Shown here piece after piece: positions 24,442 to 35,433 of a stretch of 64,000 nt of DNA. Below the pieces are notes generated by a model that was given only the letters and a program-made list of their open reading frames with translations, was not told where the DNA came from and made no database searches. How positions within the stretch are numbered: position 1 is the first letter of the stretch; each line of letters begins with the position of its first letter. The position numbers were made by a program, and so were the translations under genes. Origin of the DNA: CAZOZZ01 sp965247425 (GTDB lineage: Bacteria > Acidobacteriota > Terriglobia > 20CM-2-55-15). The stretch covers positions 1,674,001 through 1,738,000 of the forward strand of contig OZ252023.1 in assembly GCA_965247425.1 (NCBI GenBank), in the 5' to 3' direction.

Positions 24442-25968
24442 CTAGCCTTCCAGGCTCCCAATCACCGTCTCGACCGCGTCGAGGATTTCACACGATTCGA
24501 CCAGTTCCTTCATCCGATTGTGGTCGGGGTAAAGGGGCCGGTCCACTTCCAGGTGGTCCACGTATTTGCGGATGACATCATGGGCGGTCCGGGTTCCCCG
24601 CCCGGGCGTGAATTCCCGGAAATCCAGCGCTTGCGCCGCGGCCATGAACTCGATTCCAAGCACACCGCGGGCATTGTCCAGGATCTGTCCGTTCTTGAGG
24701 GCTGTGTTCATGCCCATCGAGACGAAGTCTTCCTGGTCAGCCGCGGCCGGAATGGATTGAATCGAGGCGGGGGCGGACAGGATTCGCTGCTCGACAATCA
24801 AATGGTCGGCCGTGTACTGACTGAGCATGAGGCCCGAGTAAAGACCGGGCTCGTGTGCAAGGAAGTCGGGTAATCCCTGGGACAGGGCGGGGTTCGTCAG
24901 CCTGTTCATACGACGTTCCGACATCACTGACGCCATCGTGATAGCGGCTCCCACCATGTCCATGGGCAAGGCCACGGGGGTTCCCTGGAAGTTGGCGCCC
25001 GTCAACGTGGTCTTCGTCTCGGGTATGTAGATGGGATTGTCCCCGACGCCGTTCAGCTCGATTTCGACCTGCGAACGCCCATATGCCAGAGCGTCCCGCA
25101 CCGCCCCGATCACCTGTGGGGTGGAACGCATCGAGTACGCGTCCTGGACCTTGGTCTTCATGTTGCCGGTTGTCAGGTCGGAGCCCCCGATGATTTTTCT
25201 CAGGTTGTTCGCCGAAGCGACTGCTCCGGGAAAACCTCTCAGTTCGTGCAGTTTTGCCATGTACGGCTTCATGTTGCCAAGCAGCGCCTCGATCGACATG
25301 GCGGCGGCGATCTCGGCTTGCTTCAGCCAGCGCTCCATGTCGAAGACGTGCAAGGCCGACATGGCGGTCAGGAAGTTGGACCCGTTGATGGCCGCCAGCC
25401 CGTCGCGCGCCTGTAATCCCGGCACCTCGATCCCGGCCGCCCCCATGGCCTCGGCCCCCGCCATCCGCCGGCCCTGGTAGAAAGCTTCCCCCTCCCCCAG
25501 CAGCAACAGCGCCATCTGGGCCATCGGCGCCAGGTCGCCGCTGGCTCCCACGGATCCCTTCTGGCAGACGACCGGCGTCACGCCCCGGTTGAGCATCGCG
25601 ACCAGCGTCTGCGGAATCTCAGGCCGGCAGGCGGAATTACCGTGCGCGATGACGTTGGTCCGTGCGGCCATCGCAGCACGGACATGTTCAATCGGCGCCG
25701 GATCCCCGATTCCAGCGGCGTGGTTGTAGATCAGGTACCGCTGAAACTGCTGGACCTGGTCGTCGTCCAGCACCACCTCGGCAAACTCGCCGATGCCGGT
25801 GTTCGTACCGTACATGATCTCCCTGTTGGCGAGCTTCTCCTCGATCATGGCCCGGCAGACTTTGATCCGGTCCAGCGCATCCGGTGTGATTTCAACGCTC
25901 TCTCCGGAGCGTACGATCGCGACGAGTCTTCGAACGGTCAATCCTAAACCGTCGATTGCAATGGTCAT
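24442..25968 (-). CDS. hutH: Aromatic amino acid lyase family, probable histidine ammonia-lyase
   Basis: The 508-residue product has the family signature KGSVGASGDLAPMAQ, in which Ala142-Ser143-Gly144 form the MIO electrophile, and the catalytic loop Tyr53 in MYGTNTGIGEF. Histidine ammonia-lyase converts histidine to urocanate. The residues that tune substrate choice read Asn82-His83 (IYNHAAGIG); histidine lyases usually have Ser-His and tyrosine lyases His-Leu, so this is closer to the histidine type but not standard. No other hut gene is nearby, so another amino acid substrate or an aminomutase remains possible. It converges with the oxidase gene. Confidence 0.75.
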   Translation of the reverse strand: MTIAIDGLGLTVRRLVAIVRSGESVEITPDALDRIKVCRAMIEEKLANREIMYGTNTGIGEFAEVVLDDDQVQQFQRYLIYNHAAGIGDPAPIEHVRAAMAARTNVIAHGNSACRPEIPQTLVAMLNRGVTPVVCQKGSVGASGDLAPMAQMALLLLGEGEAFYQGRRMAGAEAMGAAGIEVPGLQARDGLAAINGSNFLTAMSALHVFDMERWLKQAEIAAAMSIEALLGNMKPYMAKLHELRGFPGAVASANNLRKIIGGSDLTTGNMKTKVQDAYSMRSTPQVIGAVRDALAYGRSQVEIELNGVGDNPIYIPETKTTLTGANFQGTPVALPMDMVGAAITMASVMSERRMNRLTNPALSQGLPDFLAHEPGLYSGLMLSQYTADHLIVEQRILSAPASIQSIPAAADQEDFVSMGMNTALKNGQILDNARGVLGIEFMAAAQALDFREFTPGRGTRTAHDVIRKYVDHLEVDRPLYPDHNRMKELVESCEILDAVETVIGSLEG

Positions 25969-26066
25969 GAGGTTCCCCGGTACAACCAGATTTCACCGAC
26001 TCCTGGACCCCGCTCGACAAGTCTCAAATGAGAGGAAGAGAGACGAATCAGGGCGTGGAGGGCTTC

Positions 26067-27710
26067 CTACTTCTTCTCGACACGGCTGAAGCGCATGTCG
26101 TAAACGCGGCCTAGGCTCAAGGATAAGGCGGTGACGCGACCAGTGCCGTCCCGACGAAAGCGAACGATGTTTCCGCCCATACGAAATGCGTCATTGTAGA
26201 CTGGCACCAGCTTCCGGGTCCGGTTTGGTCGCTGCCAGGTGGTGAGCTCTCCGTCATCAATACGGAGCACGTAGGTCGTCTCCGCATCCTCACTATGGTA
26301 TGTGCCGGTGAACGCTCGCAGGTCTGCCGCTTTCGGCTCCCATGGCTCGACGGGCTCGAAGCGATGGTCCGTGTACTGCCAGTCTTCAATGCTGAAGGCA
26401 CTCCGGCCGGCGGTGTCGAATACATATCGCCGTCCCGCGTTGCCTACCGCAAATTCGCCCCCGGACAAGGGAATCAGCCGGGCGTTCCCGTCTCGGAGCT
26501 GGCCCTCAACGATCCGTAGCTCTTTTGTGTTGCCGGTGACCGGCTCCGTGTACAGGCCCGCGAAGCCTTCGAGCGCGGCGGGGGATAAGCGGATCCCCTC
26601 GGGAGGCTCGGGATCAGCAGCGGCCGCACCCAGGAAGACGCGCGCGACGCGGCCCCCGGTCCCGCCCGTCGATACATTCGATGCATTGCAGATCATCGCC
26701 ACCGACAGGCCCTGGTCGGGGAACCTGCCGAGGTAAGCCCGATAACCGGCCGTCGATCCCGTGTGCGTGATCGAAGGGACCCCGGCGAACTGTTGGACCT
26801 GGAGCCCGGAGGCATACACAATCTCCGAACCATCGTTCAGGCGGCCCTGCCGGTGCATCATCCGGAGGAACTCGGCGCCACCCAGCCGCCCGTCCGTCAG
26901 TGCCTGATTCCAGATACCGAGATCGGCGACAGTCGTCAGGATTCCGCCGTTGCCGTGGACGTCTTCGATGGGCCGGTTGATCTCCCACTCCTCTCCCGTC
27001 CGCGGGGAATAAGCCGTGCTCCTGCCCGGCACGATTCGGCGATAGTCGTCGCGCCACTGGGTATTCCTCATGCCCAGGGGCTTAAAGATCCGGTCCCTGG
27101 AGAATTCGGCGAACGAAGTCCCGCTGACGCGGCCAACGATCACCGCGAGCAGGTTGAATCCTGTGTTGCTGTAGGAATACTCGTGGCCCGGTTCGAAGTT
27201 CGGCGCGGTCTGCCGGCTGACGATGTCGACGACATCGTCATGGTCGTGACTGCGGGCCCCCCGCCCCCAGCCGGAGATCCCCGCCACGCTGCCCCAGTCC
27301 CGAAGACCACTCGTGTGGTTCATCATGTGTCGGAGCGTGACGATTGGACCATAGTCGGGCACTTCGGGAACGTATTTGCGCACATCATCGTCGAGGGAGA
27401 GCTTGCCGTCCAGGACGAGCAGCACGACCGCCGCGGAAGTGAACTGCTTCGAGACCGAGCCTCCCTCGAAGATCGTGTCGGGAGTGTTCGGAATACCGTG
27501 TTCGAGGTCGGCCATACCGTACGCTCGTTCCAGGATTGTGAGGCCGTTTTCCGTGACGCCGACAGCGCACCCCGGGGAGTCAGCCGAGTCCCATCGTGCG
27601 AAGATTTCATCCAGACGTTGCCCGGCGTCTCGCGGGACCTGGGCGTGGAGCGGCAATAGCAGGGCCGCAAAGACAAAAATCGCGGCCGCGGTAAATCTTG
27701 GCATCCTCAT
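26067..27710 (-). CDS. Secreted serine hydrolase of the beta-lactamase class C / PBP family
   Basis: The start at 27710 gives 547 residues beginning with a clear signal peptide (MRMPRFTAAAIFVFAALLLP); an in-frame ATG at 27809 would place 33 unlikely residues before it. The catalytic motifs are SVSK (Ser85, Lys88), YSN (180-182) and HTGS in place of the KTG box. The last 150 residues form two lipocalin-like segments (FAGLYTE, FTGTYHSED) often found behind this domain. Members hydrolyse D-amino acid peptides, esters or lactams, and the substrate here is unknown. It stands alone. Confidence 0.85.
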   Translation of the reverse strand: MRMPRFTAAAIFVFAALLLPLHAQVPRDAGQRLDEIFARWDSADSPGCAVGVTENGLTILERAYGMADLEHGIPNTPDTIFEGGSVSKQFTSAAVVLLVLDGKLSLDDDVRKYVPEVPDYGPIVTLRHMMNHTSGLRDWGSVAGISGWGRGARSHDHDDVVDIVSRQTAPNFEPGHEYSYSNTGFNLLAVIVGRVSGTSFAEFSRDRIFKPLGMRNTQWRDDYRRIVPGRSTAYSPRTGEEWEINRPIEDVHGNGGILTTVADLGIWNQALTDGRLGGAEFLRMMHRQGRLNDGSEIVYASGLQVQQFAGVPSITHTGSTAGYRAYLGRFPDQGLSVAMICNASNVSTGGTGGRVARVFLGAAAADPEPPEGIRLSPAALEGFAGLYTEPVTGNTKELRIVEGQLRDGNARLIPLSGGEFAVGNAGRRYVFDTAGRSAFSIEDWQYTDHRFEPVEPWEPKAADLRAFTGTYHSEDAETTYVLRIDDGELTTWQRPNRTRKLVPVYNDAFRMGGNIVRFRRDGTGRVTALSLSLGRVYDMRFSRVEKK

Positions 27711-27980
27711 CTGTATTGTCCTTATCGAAGGTTTGATACAAGCGCACAAGCGGAACAAGCTTCTTCGCGCCGGAGAGGAAGTGTATGGCGATTTCCACAA
27801 CTTCAGCAAGAGAAATGGGGGCAGGGAATTGAGTACTCTAGGGTTCTGCCCCTGATGATCAGAGCGAATTCTGAACGCGGAACTTGCCGGCTTCCTAATC
27901 GGTCGTGACCGCCTTTTATGAGGAGCCTGGATCGGGTGAAGTGTTTCCTGCCTGATCTAATCCGGTATACCCTTTACCCC

Positions 27981-29511
27981 ATGTTCGAAATGCGAACGAT
28001 TGCGTGCCTGGGTGTGATGTCGATTCTGGTGTCGGGTTGCGCCGAGGAACCGGATCCGCCTGAAGATTCAGCACCGGTGGCAGGCCTGGAGTTGGCCCAA
28101 CCGGACCTGTTTGACGTCGGAGGGGCGTACACGAACGCCTGGGCGGACTTCGATAACGACGGCGACCTCGACTTGTTTGTCGGGTTTGGGTGACGGCATC
28201 CCGAACCGGTTGTACCGGAACGACGACGGCACCTTTGTTGATGTCGCGCTCGAGGTCGGCGTTGCCGACCGAGAGCGGACCCGCGGGGCTTCGTGGGGAG
28301 ATTTCAATGCCGACGGGCGCCTGGATCTGTATGTCGGCTTCGCTTTCGATGCACCGACGGGGAACCGTCTCTACCGCAACGATGGCGAGAGCGGCTTTAC
28401 CGACGTCGCTCCCGCCCTCGGTCTCGATCGGTCGGGGCAGACCCGGCAGATCAGCTGGATCGACTACGACATCGATGGTGACGTCGACCTGTTTATCGCG
28501 TTTCGCGATCAGGCGAACCGTCTGTATCGGAACGATGGCCCGACGTTGACCGATGTGTCCGAGGTGACGGGACTGGCCGACCCGCGAAAGGCCGTCGGCG
28601 CCGTCTGGTTCGACTTCGATCGGGACGGAGACTTGGACGTGTTCATCGCGAACCAGGAAGACGACCCCAACGCCCTGTACCGTAACGATGGCGGAAGCTT
28701 CCTCGACGTCGCCGATGAACTTGGCTTGAGGGAGGTGGACCGTCGCGAGGGTGACGGCAGCGTCGGTCCCTGCATCGCGGATTACGACGGTGACGGCCGT
28801 CTCGATCTGTTCGTCGCCAACTACGGGCCGAGCGCCCTCTACACGGAAGATCCATCGGGGCACTGGACGGACGTCGCGCCCGGGTTGGGCCTCGATGTGG
28901 ACACGCATGCGGTTTCCTGCGCGTGGGGCGACGTCGACAACGATGGTCGCCCCGACCTCTACATGAGTGCATACGTCAACGGGGAACTGCACTACCCGGA
29001 CCACCTCTTCAGGAACGAGCCGACCGGTTTCACCGATGTCATCACCACGTCGATCCAGCAACACGACGCCGACCATGGCGTCCAGTGGGCGGACTTCGAC
29101 GCCGACGGGGACCTGGATCTGGCGCTGGCGGACTTCCAGTCCGACGGGGGTCATCACCTGTTCAGGAACACGCTCACCGGAGAGGCTGCCGGTCGTTCGA
29201 TACAGGTGCTGGTGCTGGACCAGGACGGGCATTACACGAAGGCCGGCAGTGAAGTACGGGTCTACCGGGCGGGTACCCGATAACTCCTCGGTACGGGCTT
29301 GGTCGATACCGGGTCGGGTTACTGTTCCCAGAACGCGTCGCCGGTGCATCTGGGTCTGGCATCATCCGGGACGGTCGATGTCGAAGTGATCAGCATGACG
29401 AAACAGGGACGGGTTGCGGCCCTGGTTTCGGCTGTCTCTCCTGGTCCGCATACGATCGTGGTTCGTGTCGGACCGGATGGCACGCTCGTTTCAGTTGCCC
29501 CGGGGGAGTAA
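27981..29511 (+). pseudogene. VCBS/FG-GAP lipoprotein with UnbV-type end, broken twice
   Basis: The start gives a lipoprotein signal (MFEMRTIACLGVMSILVSGC, lipobox LVSGC). VCBS units follow, for example DFDNDGDLDLFVGFG, DFNADGRLDLYVG, DYDIDGDVDLFIA and DFDRDGDLDVFIA. An extra G in GTTTGGG near 28188 shifts the frame after VGFG; the next frame continues DGIPNRLYRNDDGTF without loss. At 29281 an in-frame TAA interrupts the closing UnbV/ASPIC domain, which then continues LLGTGLVDTGSGYCSQNASP to 29511 in the same frame. One base substitution would restore it. The intact protein would be about 500 residues and surface-bound. Confidence 0.75.
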
Positions 29512-29565
29512 TCGATCCGGATGCGCCCATTCTTCTGGGAACGCGAAAGAACTACCGGAGGGATT

Positions 29566-30060
29566 TCAGCGCGGTTCAACGACCGTGACCTGAATGTACG
29601 CGTTTTCCGGCATCTTTTCACCCTCGACAGTGCAGATGGTTTGAACCCGGATGTGGAAATCGCCGGCCTTAAGGGGAAACATACGGCCAGCGGACAACGT
29701 GTCGGAGTTGAGACTGAGAAGTTCAGCGGCTGCAGAGTCTGTTAGCAAGGAGATCGGTACTGGGCCGATCGCTTGACCTTCCCGGTCGATGGCGTGAATC
29801 GTGAGGCGTTCGACCGCGAACGACTCACCGACGACGAGGACAAGTGGCGTGGCTGAAACCCTCAGCTTTTGAACCTCCATGCTCGGACAGATTTCCTCGA
29901 GCTGTGGCGCGGTAAACATACGCCAACCGAAACGGATGCCTTCACCGCCCAGCGCCGAGGTCCACCCCTCGCCGAGGCCGCCATACTCCCGTGTCTGCGA
30001 GTACAAGGGTGTTACGAGCAGAGATGCTCCAACGAGCCAGATCGTGATCGCCGTCTTCAT
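29566..30060 (-). CDS. Small secreted protein of unknown function, Ig-like
   Basis: The ATG at 30060 gives 164 residues starting with a signal peptide (MKTAITIWLVGASLLVTPLY). The mature part has a beta-rich pattern, including LRVSATPLVLVVGESFAVER then LTIHAIDREGQAIGPVPI, which is the style of bacterial Ig-like (Big) domains. The open frame extends 38 codons upstream without a plausible start signal. No neighbour suggests a job. Confidence 0.55.
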   Translation of the reverse strand: MKTAITIWLVGASLLVTPLYSQTREYGGLGEGWTSALGGEGIRFGWRMFTAPQLEEICPSMEVQKLRVSATPLVLVVGESFAVERLTIHAIDREGQAIGPVPISLLTDSAAAELLSLNSDTLSAGRMFPLKAGDFHIRVQTICTVEGEKMPENAYIQVTVVEPR

Positions 30061-30247
30061 TGAGATGCTTAGACCGTCTGGTTGGGGAAAGGTAATGAGT
30101 GGGGCAGAGTCGGCATGCCGCGCACATTGGATGTCGCAGGTTCGATCCGCGCCTTCCGACGTTAGGTTGCTCAAGAATAACTAGCCGCGGCGTTCCTATT
30201 ATTTTCAATAGGTAGCGGTAAATTATTCGGGAGTGGGTCCTAAGAAC

Positions 30248-30359
30248 TCGACGCAGAGACGCAGAGACGCAGAGACGCAGAGATCGGAGGGAGATTGTCG
30301 GGGACCTTTAGCCGGGAACAAGAAAATCAGATCTCTGCGTCTCTGCGCCTTTGCGTCGA
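30248..30359. repeat. Tandem ACGCAGAG repeat within a large imperfect inverted repeat
   Basis: Four head-to-tail copies of the 8-bp unit ACGCAGAG lie at about 30250-30282. The downstream arm 30331-30359 (starting ATCTCTGCGTCTCTGCG) is their imperfect reverse complement, giving a hairpin with arms near 29 bp and a loop near 46 bases. Flanking motifs TTATTCGGGAGTGGGTCC (about 30223-30240) and TTATTCAGGAGCGGACC (about 30384-30400) repeat each other directly. The gap 30061-30499 holds nothing else I can identify. Confidence 0.6.
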
Positions 30360-30499
30360 AAATCCCTCTCTTACAATGCGAAGTTATTCAGGAGCGGACC
30401 TTTGAAAACCCGTAGCCAAGGGATCCAAACCTGACTTACTCTTTAGGTGACGCGGCAAGACCCGCCGACGACAGACGAGATGAGGATGTCGAAACAGAT

Positions 30500-32724
30500 T
30501 TGTCGATAAACGCTACCGCTACCGGTTCTTTCCTGACGTTGCTTTCGAGTCTTCGCCCGTGTCGGCTGACCAGCGCGTGCCGTTCGGGCGGCACATCTTT
30601 GAGCTTGCTGTCCTTCATTCTGCTGACCTTGATCCCTGTCGCGGCTACCGCAGCACCACCCGATGTCGCCACGGCCATCCCCATCCGGGAAGCCCCAACA
30701 ATCGACGGTATCCTCAACGAACCCTTCTGGGACGGCATTACTCCAATCACGGACTTCAAGCAGCGGGAGCCCCGAGAAGGCGCCGAACCCAGCGAGCGGA
30801 CCGAGGTGCGAATCGCCTACGATGACGATTTTATCTATTTCGGCCTCAAGATGTTCGACTCCGAGCCCGACAGAATCCGAAGGACCATCCTCCAGCGCGA
30901 AGGCCGCATCGATCAGGACGATCGCGTCATAATCGGGTTGGACACTTACTTCGATCGGCGCAACGCCTATATTTTCGAACTGAATCCCTTCGGAACCCAG
31001 GGCGATGCGCTCGTCACCGACGAGAGCCAGGTCAACTGGAACTGGGAGGGCTTCTATTCGAGCGAGGGCAGAATTACCGATTTTGGCTGGGTCCTGGAAG
31101 TTGCCATTCCTTTTACGACGCTGCGATACGGCGAGGCCGCAGAACCCCGGATGGGAGTCGCGTTCTACCGATCGATCCGTCGCAAGGAAGAAGAGGTGTT
31201 CTGGCCGCTGATCGGTGTGGATTTTCGCCGGCATATCTTTCAGGTGTCGCAGTATGCCGAACTGCAAGGTCTCCGGGATCTCAAACGCCAGCACCACATC
31301 GAAGTGAAGCCGTATGGACTGCTGGGCGCCACCCGGCCCGGATCCGCCGGTCCCGACACCGACGTGTTGAAGGATGTCGGTGTAGACGTCAAATGGGGAC
31401 TGACTCCCAACTTCACTCTGGACCTGACAGCCAACACGGATTTCGCCAGGTCGAGGCCGACACCGTCCAGATCAACCTGAATCGCTTCAACCTCTTCTTT
31501 CCCGAAAAGCGCGAGTTCTTTCTCGAGCGCGCCGGCTTATTCTCTTTCGGAAACCCATTCGAAGCCGCAACGTTCTTCAGCCGCCGCATCGGTCTTGATC
31601 AGGGCATCCTCGGGGGCGCCCGCCTGGCCGGGCAATCCGGCTCGTTTTCGCTCGGGCTCCTCAACATTCAGACCGAAGACGATGGCGAGAGGCCGGGGCA
31701 GAATTTCAGCGTGGCAAGGGTTCGCAAGGATGTCGGCGGGCGTGCCACGGTAGGAACGATTCTGACGAACGTCCAGGGAGGAGGGGTTTACAACCGGGTC
31801 CTGGGGGGCGACGTGGCGTTCCGTTTCTTCCAGAGCAGCGCCCTCAACGCATGGGTCTCGAAGGTCTGGACGCCGGACAACCCGGATTCGTCCGCCTCCG
31901 GAAGTGTGGCTCTCAACCTGACGAACGATCTGCTGGCGTTCGAAGCGGATTACCTGAACGTGGGACAGAATTTCAATCCCGGGATCGGTTTCGTCAGGCG
32001 GCGTGACATGATTCGCTACCAGACAAGCGCCGCTTACACGCCGCGCCTGGGTTCAGGCGACAGCCTCATTCGCCAACTGAGGTTTAATGCCGGCACTTCC
32101 TATATCGAAGGGCAGGACCACGAGAAACAAACGGCAAGACACTGGGGTGTTGCGAGCGCGAGGTTCGAATCCGGCGAGCAGTTCGGTGTCGACGTCAACA
32201 GGGAGTTCGACCGCCCGGAGACGGCCTTTCAGTTGTTCGACACCGTCACGATCCCCGCCGGGGGCTACACTTACACGGATGCACGTGTGTGGTTCCGTTC
32301 GAATGTCAGCCGGCGGCTTCAGGGAACCGCAAGCATTAGTGCCGGCGGTTTCTTCAACGGCGACCGGACAAGCTATGACGCCAACGCCTTCTACAAGTTT
32401 TCCGAATACCTGTCGCTGGGTGCGAACGTCACCCACAACGTTTTTTCGTTTCCGGACCTGGAGGATGTGTCGAACACGGTCCTGGGCATCAACATCGGCG
32501 CAGCTGCAAACCGAGACCTTTTTTCCAGTGCCCTGATCCAGTACGACACGGTTTCGCGCAACCTTCAGGCCAACATCCGGGTGAACTGGATTCACACTCC
32601 AGGCAGCGACCTGTTCGTTGTGTTCAACACCGCACACCACTTCTTTGAAGGTCCCCGTCCCTTCAGTGCGCAGCCCGACACGCGAGCCGCCGTCGTCAAA
32701 TTGACGTACTTGTTCGCTTTCTAG
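30500..32724 (+). pseudogene. DUF5916 outer-membrane protein with CBM9-like domain, one frameshift
   Basis: The first frame (30500-31480) carries a signal-like segment (LLSFILLTLIPVAATAAP) and a family 9 carbohydrate-binding-like domain (TIDGILNEPFWDGI, RIAYDDDFIYFGLKMF). At about 31446 a C seems to be missing: NTDFA should run into QVEADTVQINLNRFNLFFPE, which is found in the next frame. That frame continues to 32724 with LFFPEKREFFLERAGLF, a hallmark of DUF5916, then a long beta-barrel-like part ending in YLFAF, the terminal Phe typical of outer-membrane barrels. The whole would be about 740 residues. Its first codon is uncertain (TTG at 30500). The break may be real or an assembly error. 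Confidence 0.75.
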
Positions 32725-32845
32725 GCGAAAACCCGCCCCACAGCGTTACTTCATTTTGCCCAGAACTTCAGCCCGGACGATTTCTTCTTTCTGACCCCCG
32801 AACAGCCTCATGGAGGCGCACTGGCAAGACTCTGCCCACCTTATT

Positions 32846-35278
32846 TCAATCGTGGCGCAGAGCGTCGATCGGGCTTATCCGGACGGCCCTCCAGGCCGGG
32901 ACGATCGATGCCGCCAGCGCTACAAGGACGAGCAGGGCGCCCGATGCCCCAAATGTCAGCGGATCCGTCGGTGTGACTCCGTACAGGAGACTGGAGAGTA
33001 ATTGCATCAGGCCCCCGGCAATCAACCCTCCGACGAAGACGCCACCGAGTGTCATCGTCATCCCGTTCCCGAGCACCTGACGAAAGACATTCTTCGATGT
33101 CGCGCCCAGAGCCATTCGAACGCCGATCTCCCGGGTCCGCTCGGTCACGGACAGAGCGACAACTCCGTAGACGCCCATCGCCGACAGCAACAGGACCAGC
33201 AACCCCATGCTCCCGGCGACGTTTCCGGCAATCCGTTGCGGGAGCAAGGTAAAGCCGACGTAATCTGCCAGCGGTTGAACGCCGGCTATCGGGAGACCTG
33301 CATCGAGCTCGCGGACAGAGGATCGGATTATTTCCGAGGCACCCGCCCGACCGGCGCGGCTGCGTACAACCAGCTTCATCCCTGCTTGATAGTTTTCGGA
33401 GAAGGGGACATAGACGAAACTTGCAGGATCTTCATCGATCGATCCGTACTTGCCGTCTCGCGCGACGCCGATGACCCGGTGGGCTCTATTGTTGCCTACG
33501 TAGAACACTTGTCCGATTGGATCCTGTCCCGGCCAGAGACGGCCAGCGAGCGTTTCGTTGATGATCGCGACACGATTCGCCGTATCGCCGGGAAGTAAGG
33601 AGAAGTCTTGACCGTCGACAAGTGGGATGCCCAGGGTCTCGAAGTACGCTGGAAACACGATGTTGAAATCGGCATCGCGATAGGACTCCGGGCCGGGAGT
33701 GGGGGACACGCCTCCCAGGCCGATCGCCGCCCCGTCCAGTGGCAGATCCGCTGCCAGGGTTGCCGCAACGACATCCGGGACGGATCGAACACGTTCGAGC
33801 AGCCGCCGGTAGAAATCCCGTCCCTCTGCCTCCGTGTATCCGTTCTTCGACAGGTCGACCTGGGCCACCTGGACGCCTTCGGTCGTTATTCCGGTGTCTA
33901 CCGAACCGGCTGCCGACAGTGCCCGAAGCAGCAGACCCGCACTGACGAGCAGGACCAGAGACAGTGCCAACTGGCCTGCGACCAGCACCCTGCGCGTGCG
34001 CGAACCGCCATGCCCGTAGGACGCGGGCAGGTTCTTCATGGCCGTAACCAGTGAGACACTCGAGGCCCTCATTGAAGGCAGGAGACCAAACAGCAGCGCG
34101 CTCAGCAGCGAGACAGCCAACGCGAAGAGGAAAACACGGAAGTCGATGGGAATGTCGAGGTGGACGAAGGCCGGTATCGGCAGCGCTGCCTGCATCGACT
34201 GCACCGAATCGACGGCCCATACCGACAGGAGTAACCCGAGGGCTCCCCCTGCGAGGGAGAGCAACAGATTTTCGGTCAGCAACTGGGCCATGACCCGGCG
34301 TCTGGTAGCGCCCAAAGCCATCCGCACCGCGATCTCCCGTTGGCGCTTCATTCCGGCCGAAAGAACCGCCCCGGCCAGGTTGACACATGCCACCAGAAGC
34401 ACGAGTCCGACGAGGGCCATCAGGAGTGCCATGAACCCGGCGACGATACCGTCGAGATCGGCGATGATACCGTCCGCCCGAACGACTCGAACTCCGGTTC
34501 CGGGACGGATTTCGGGAAAGTCCGCCTCGAGCGTCGCTGAAATCCGATCCAGGTCGGCCTGAGCCTCGGCTCGGGAAACTTCCGGCCGCAGGCGTCCGAT
34601 GCCCTGAAGCCAGTTCGCGCGCCGGTCCAGGATGTTGTCCCTGCCTGGTTCGGCCCACTCCCGCATCATCACGGGGATCCAGACGTCACCCACCATCATG
34701 TTGAGCGTCCCGACGAACCCCTCGGGCGCGACACCCACCAGGGTGAACGGCCGGCCGTTTATCCGCACCTCCCCGCCCACGACACCGGGATCCGCATCGA
34801 ATCCCTGTTCCCACATCCGATAGGAGATGACTGTTACGGGATGGGTGCCTGGCGTTTCATTCTCTTCGGGAAGAAAAAAACGGCCGGAGGCCGGATCGAT
34901 GCCCAGGACGTCGAAGTAGTTGTCCGTGACAATATGGGCAGCCACGTGGGACGCGCCCGCCGTGGTCTCCAGACCGACCTCGATCGGCGTCCACGCGGCC
35001 AGGCCGCTGAATGTCGTGTTTTGTTCCCGGTAGTCGACGAAATTCGGGTATGAAAAATTGTCGAACGTCGTGCCGTTTCCGGATCGGCCGATTTCAACCA
35101 GCCCGGTCGCGTCGCCCACGCCCGCCATTGGGCGTACGAGCAGAGCGTTCGCCACACTGAAGACCGTCGTATTCGCGGCGATGCCGACGGCCAGTGAAAG
35201 AACGGCGGCCACAGTGAAGAGTCGGTTCTTGCCGAGGGTTCGGAATGCGTATCGGATGTCTTGCCGGAACAAATCCAC
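32846..35278 (-). CDS. ADOP-type MacB/FtsX permease
   Basis: The 810-residue product begins MDLFRQDIRYAFRTLGKNRL and has the double MacB_PCD-FtsX layout of acidobacterial duplicated orphan permeases. A helix at about 21-45 is followed by an extracytoplasmic domain, three helices from about 270 to 390, a second extracytoplasmic domain and a last set of helices. The conserved cytoplasmic strands REIAVRMALGATRRRVMAQL and REIGVRMALGATSKNVFRQV mark the two FtsX halves, and the end reads PAWRAVRISPIDALRHD. Such proteins lack an ATPase in the same operon; their transported substrate is unknown. The gene precedes a repeat-rich gap (35279-35614). Confidence 0.85.
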   Translation of the reverse strand: MDLFRQDIRYAFRTLGKNRLFTVAAVLSLAVGIAANTTVFSVANALLVRPMAGVGDATGLVEIGRSGNGTTFDNFSYPNFVDYREQNTTFSGLAAWTPIEVGLETTAGASHVAAHIVTDNYFDVLGIDPASGRFFLPEENETPGTHPVTVISYRMWEQGFDADPGVVGGEVRINGRPFTLVGVAPEGFVGTLNMMVGDVWIPVMMREWAEPGRDNILDRRANWLQGIGRLRPEVSRAEAQADLDRISATLEADFPEIRPGTGVRVVRADGIIADLDGIVAGFMALLMALVGLVLLVACVNLAGAVLSAGMKRQREIAVRMALGATRRRVMAQLLTENLLLSLAGGALGLLLSVWAVDSVQSMQAALPIPAFVHLDIPIDFRVFLFALAVSLLSALLFGLLPSMRASSVSLVTAMKNLPASYGHGGSRTRRVLVAGQLALSLVLLVSAGLLLRALSAAGSVDTGITTEGVQVAQVDLSKNGYTEAEGRDFYRRLLERVRSVPDVVAATLAADLPLDGAAIGLGGVSPTPGPESYRDADFNIVFPAYFETLGIPLVDGQDFSLLPGDTANRVAIINETLAGRLWPGQDPIGQVFYVGNNRAHRVIGVARDGKYGSIDEDPASFVYVPFSENYQAGMKLVVRSRAGRAGASEIIRSSVRELDAGLPIAGVQPLADYVGFTLLPQRIAGNVAGSMGLLVLLLSAMGVYGVVALSVTERTREIGVRMALGATSKNVFRQVLGNGMTMTLGGVFVGGLIAGGLMQLLSSLLYGVTPTDPLTFGASGALLVLVALAASIVPAWRAVRISPIDALRHD

Positions 35279-35433
35279 TAAGTAACCTCCATATAATGAG
35301 GAGAATAACGTGTATTAGTGAAAGAATAAGTTAGATTTATGAATAAGTCTTATGACGGTTGTGCGTCGATCGTCACGCCCCTGATACGGGCAGACCGACG
35401 TTCATGTTCCGTATTTCTGTCTCAACCCGTCGT

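Noticed and set aside
32810..33598. Plus-strand frames over the ADOP gene
   Set aside because: They are shadows of the minus-strand permease, whose motifs are unmistakable.
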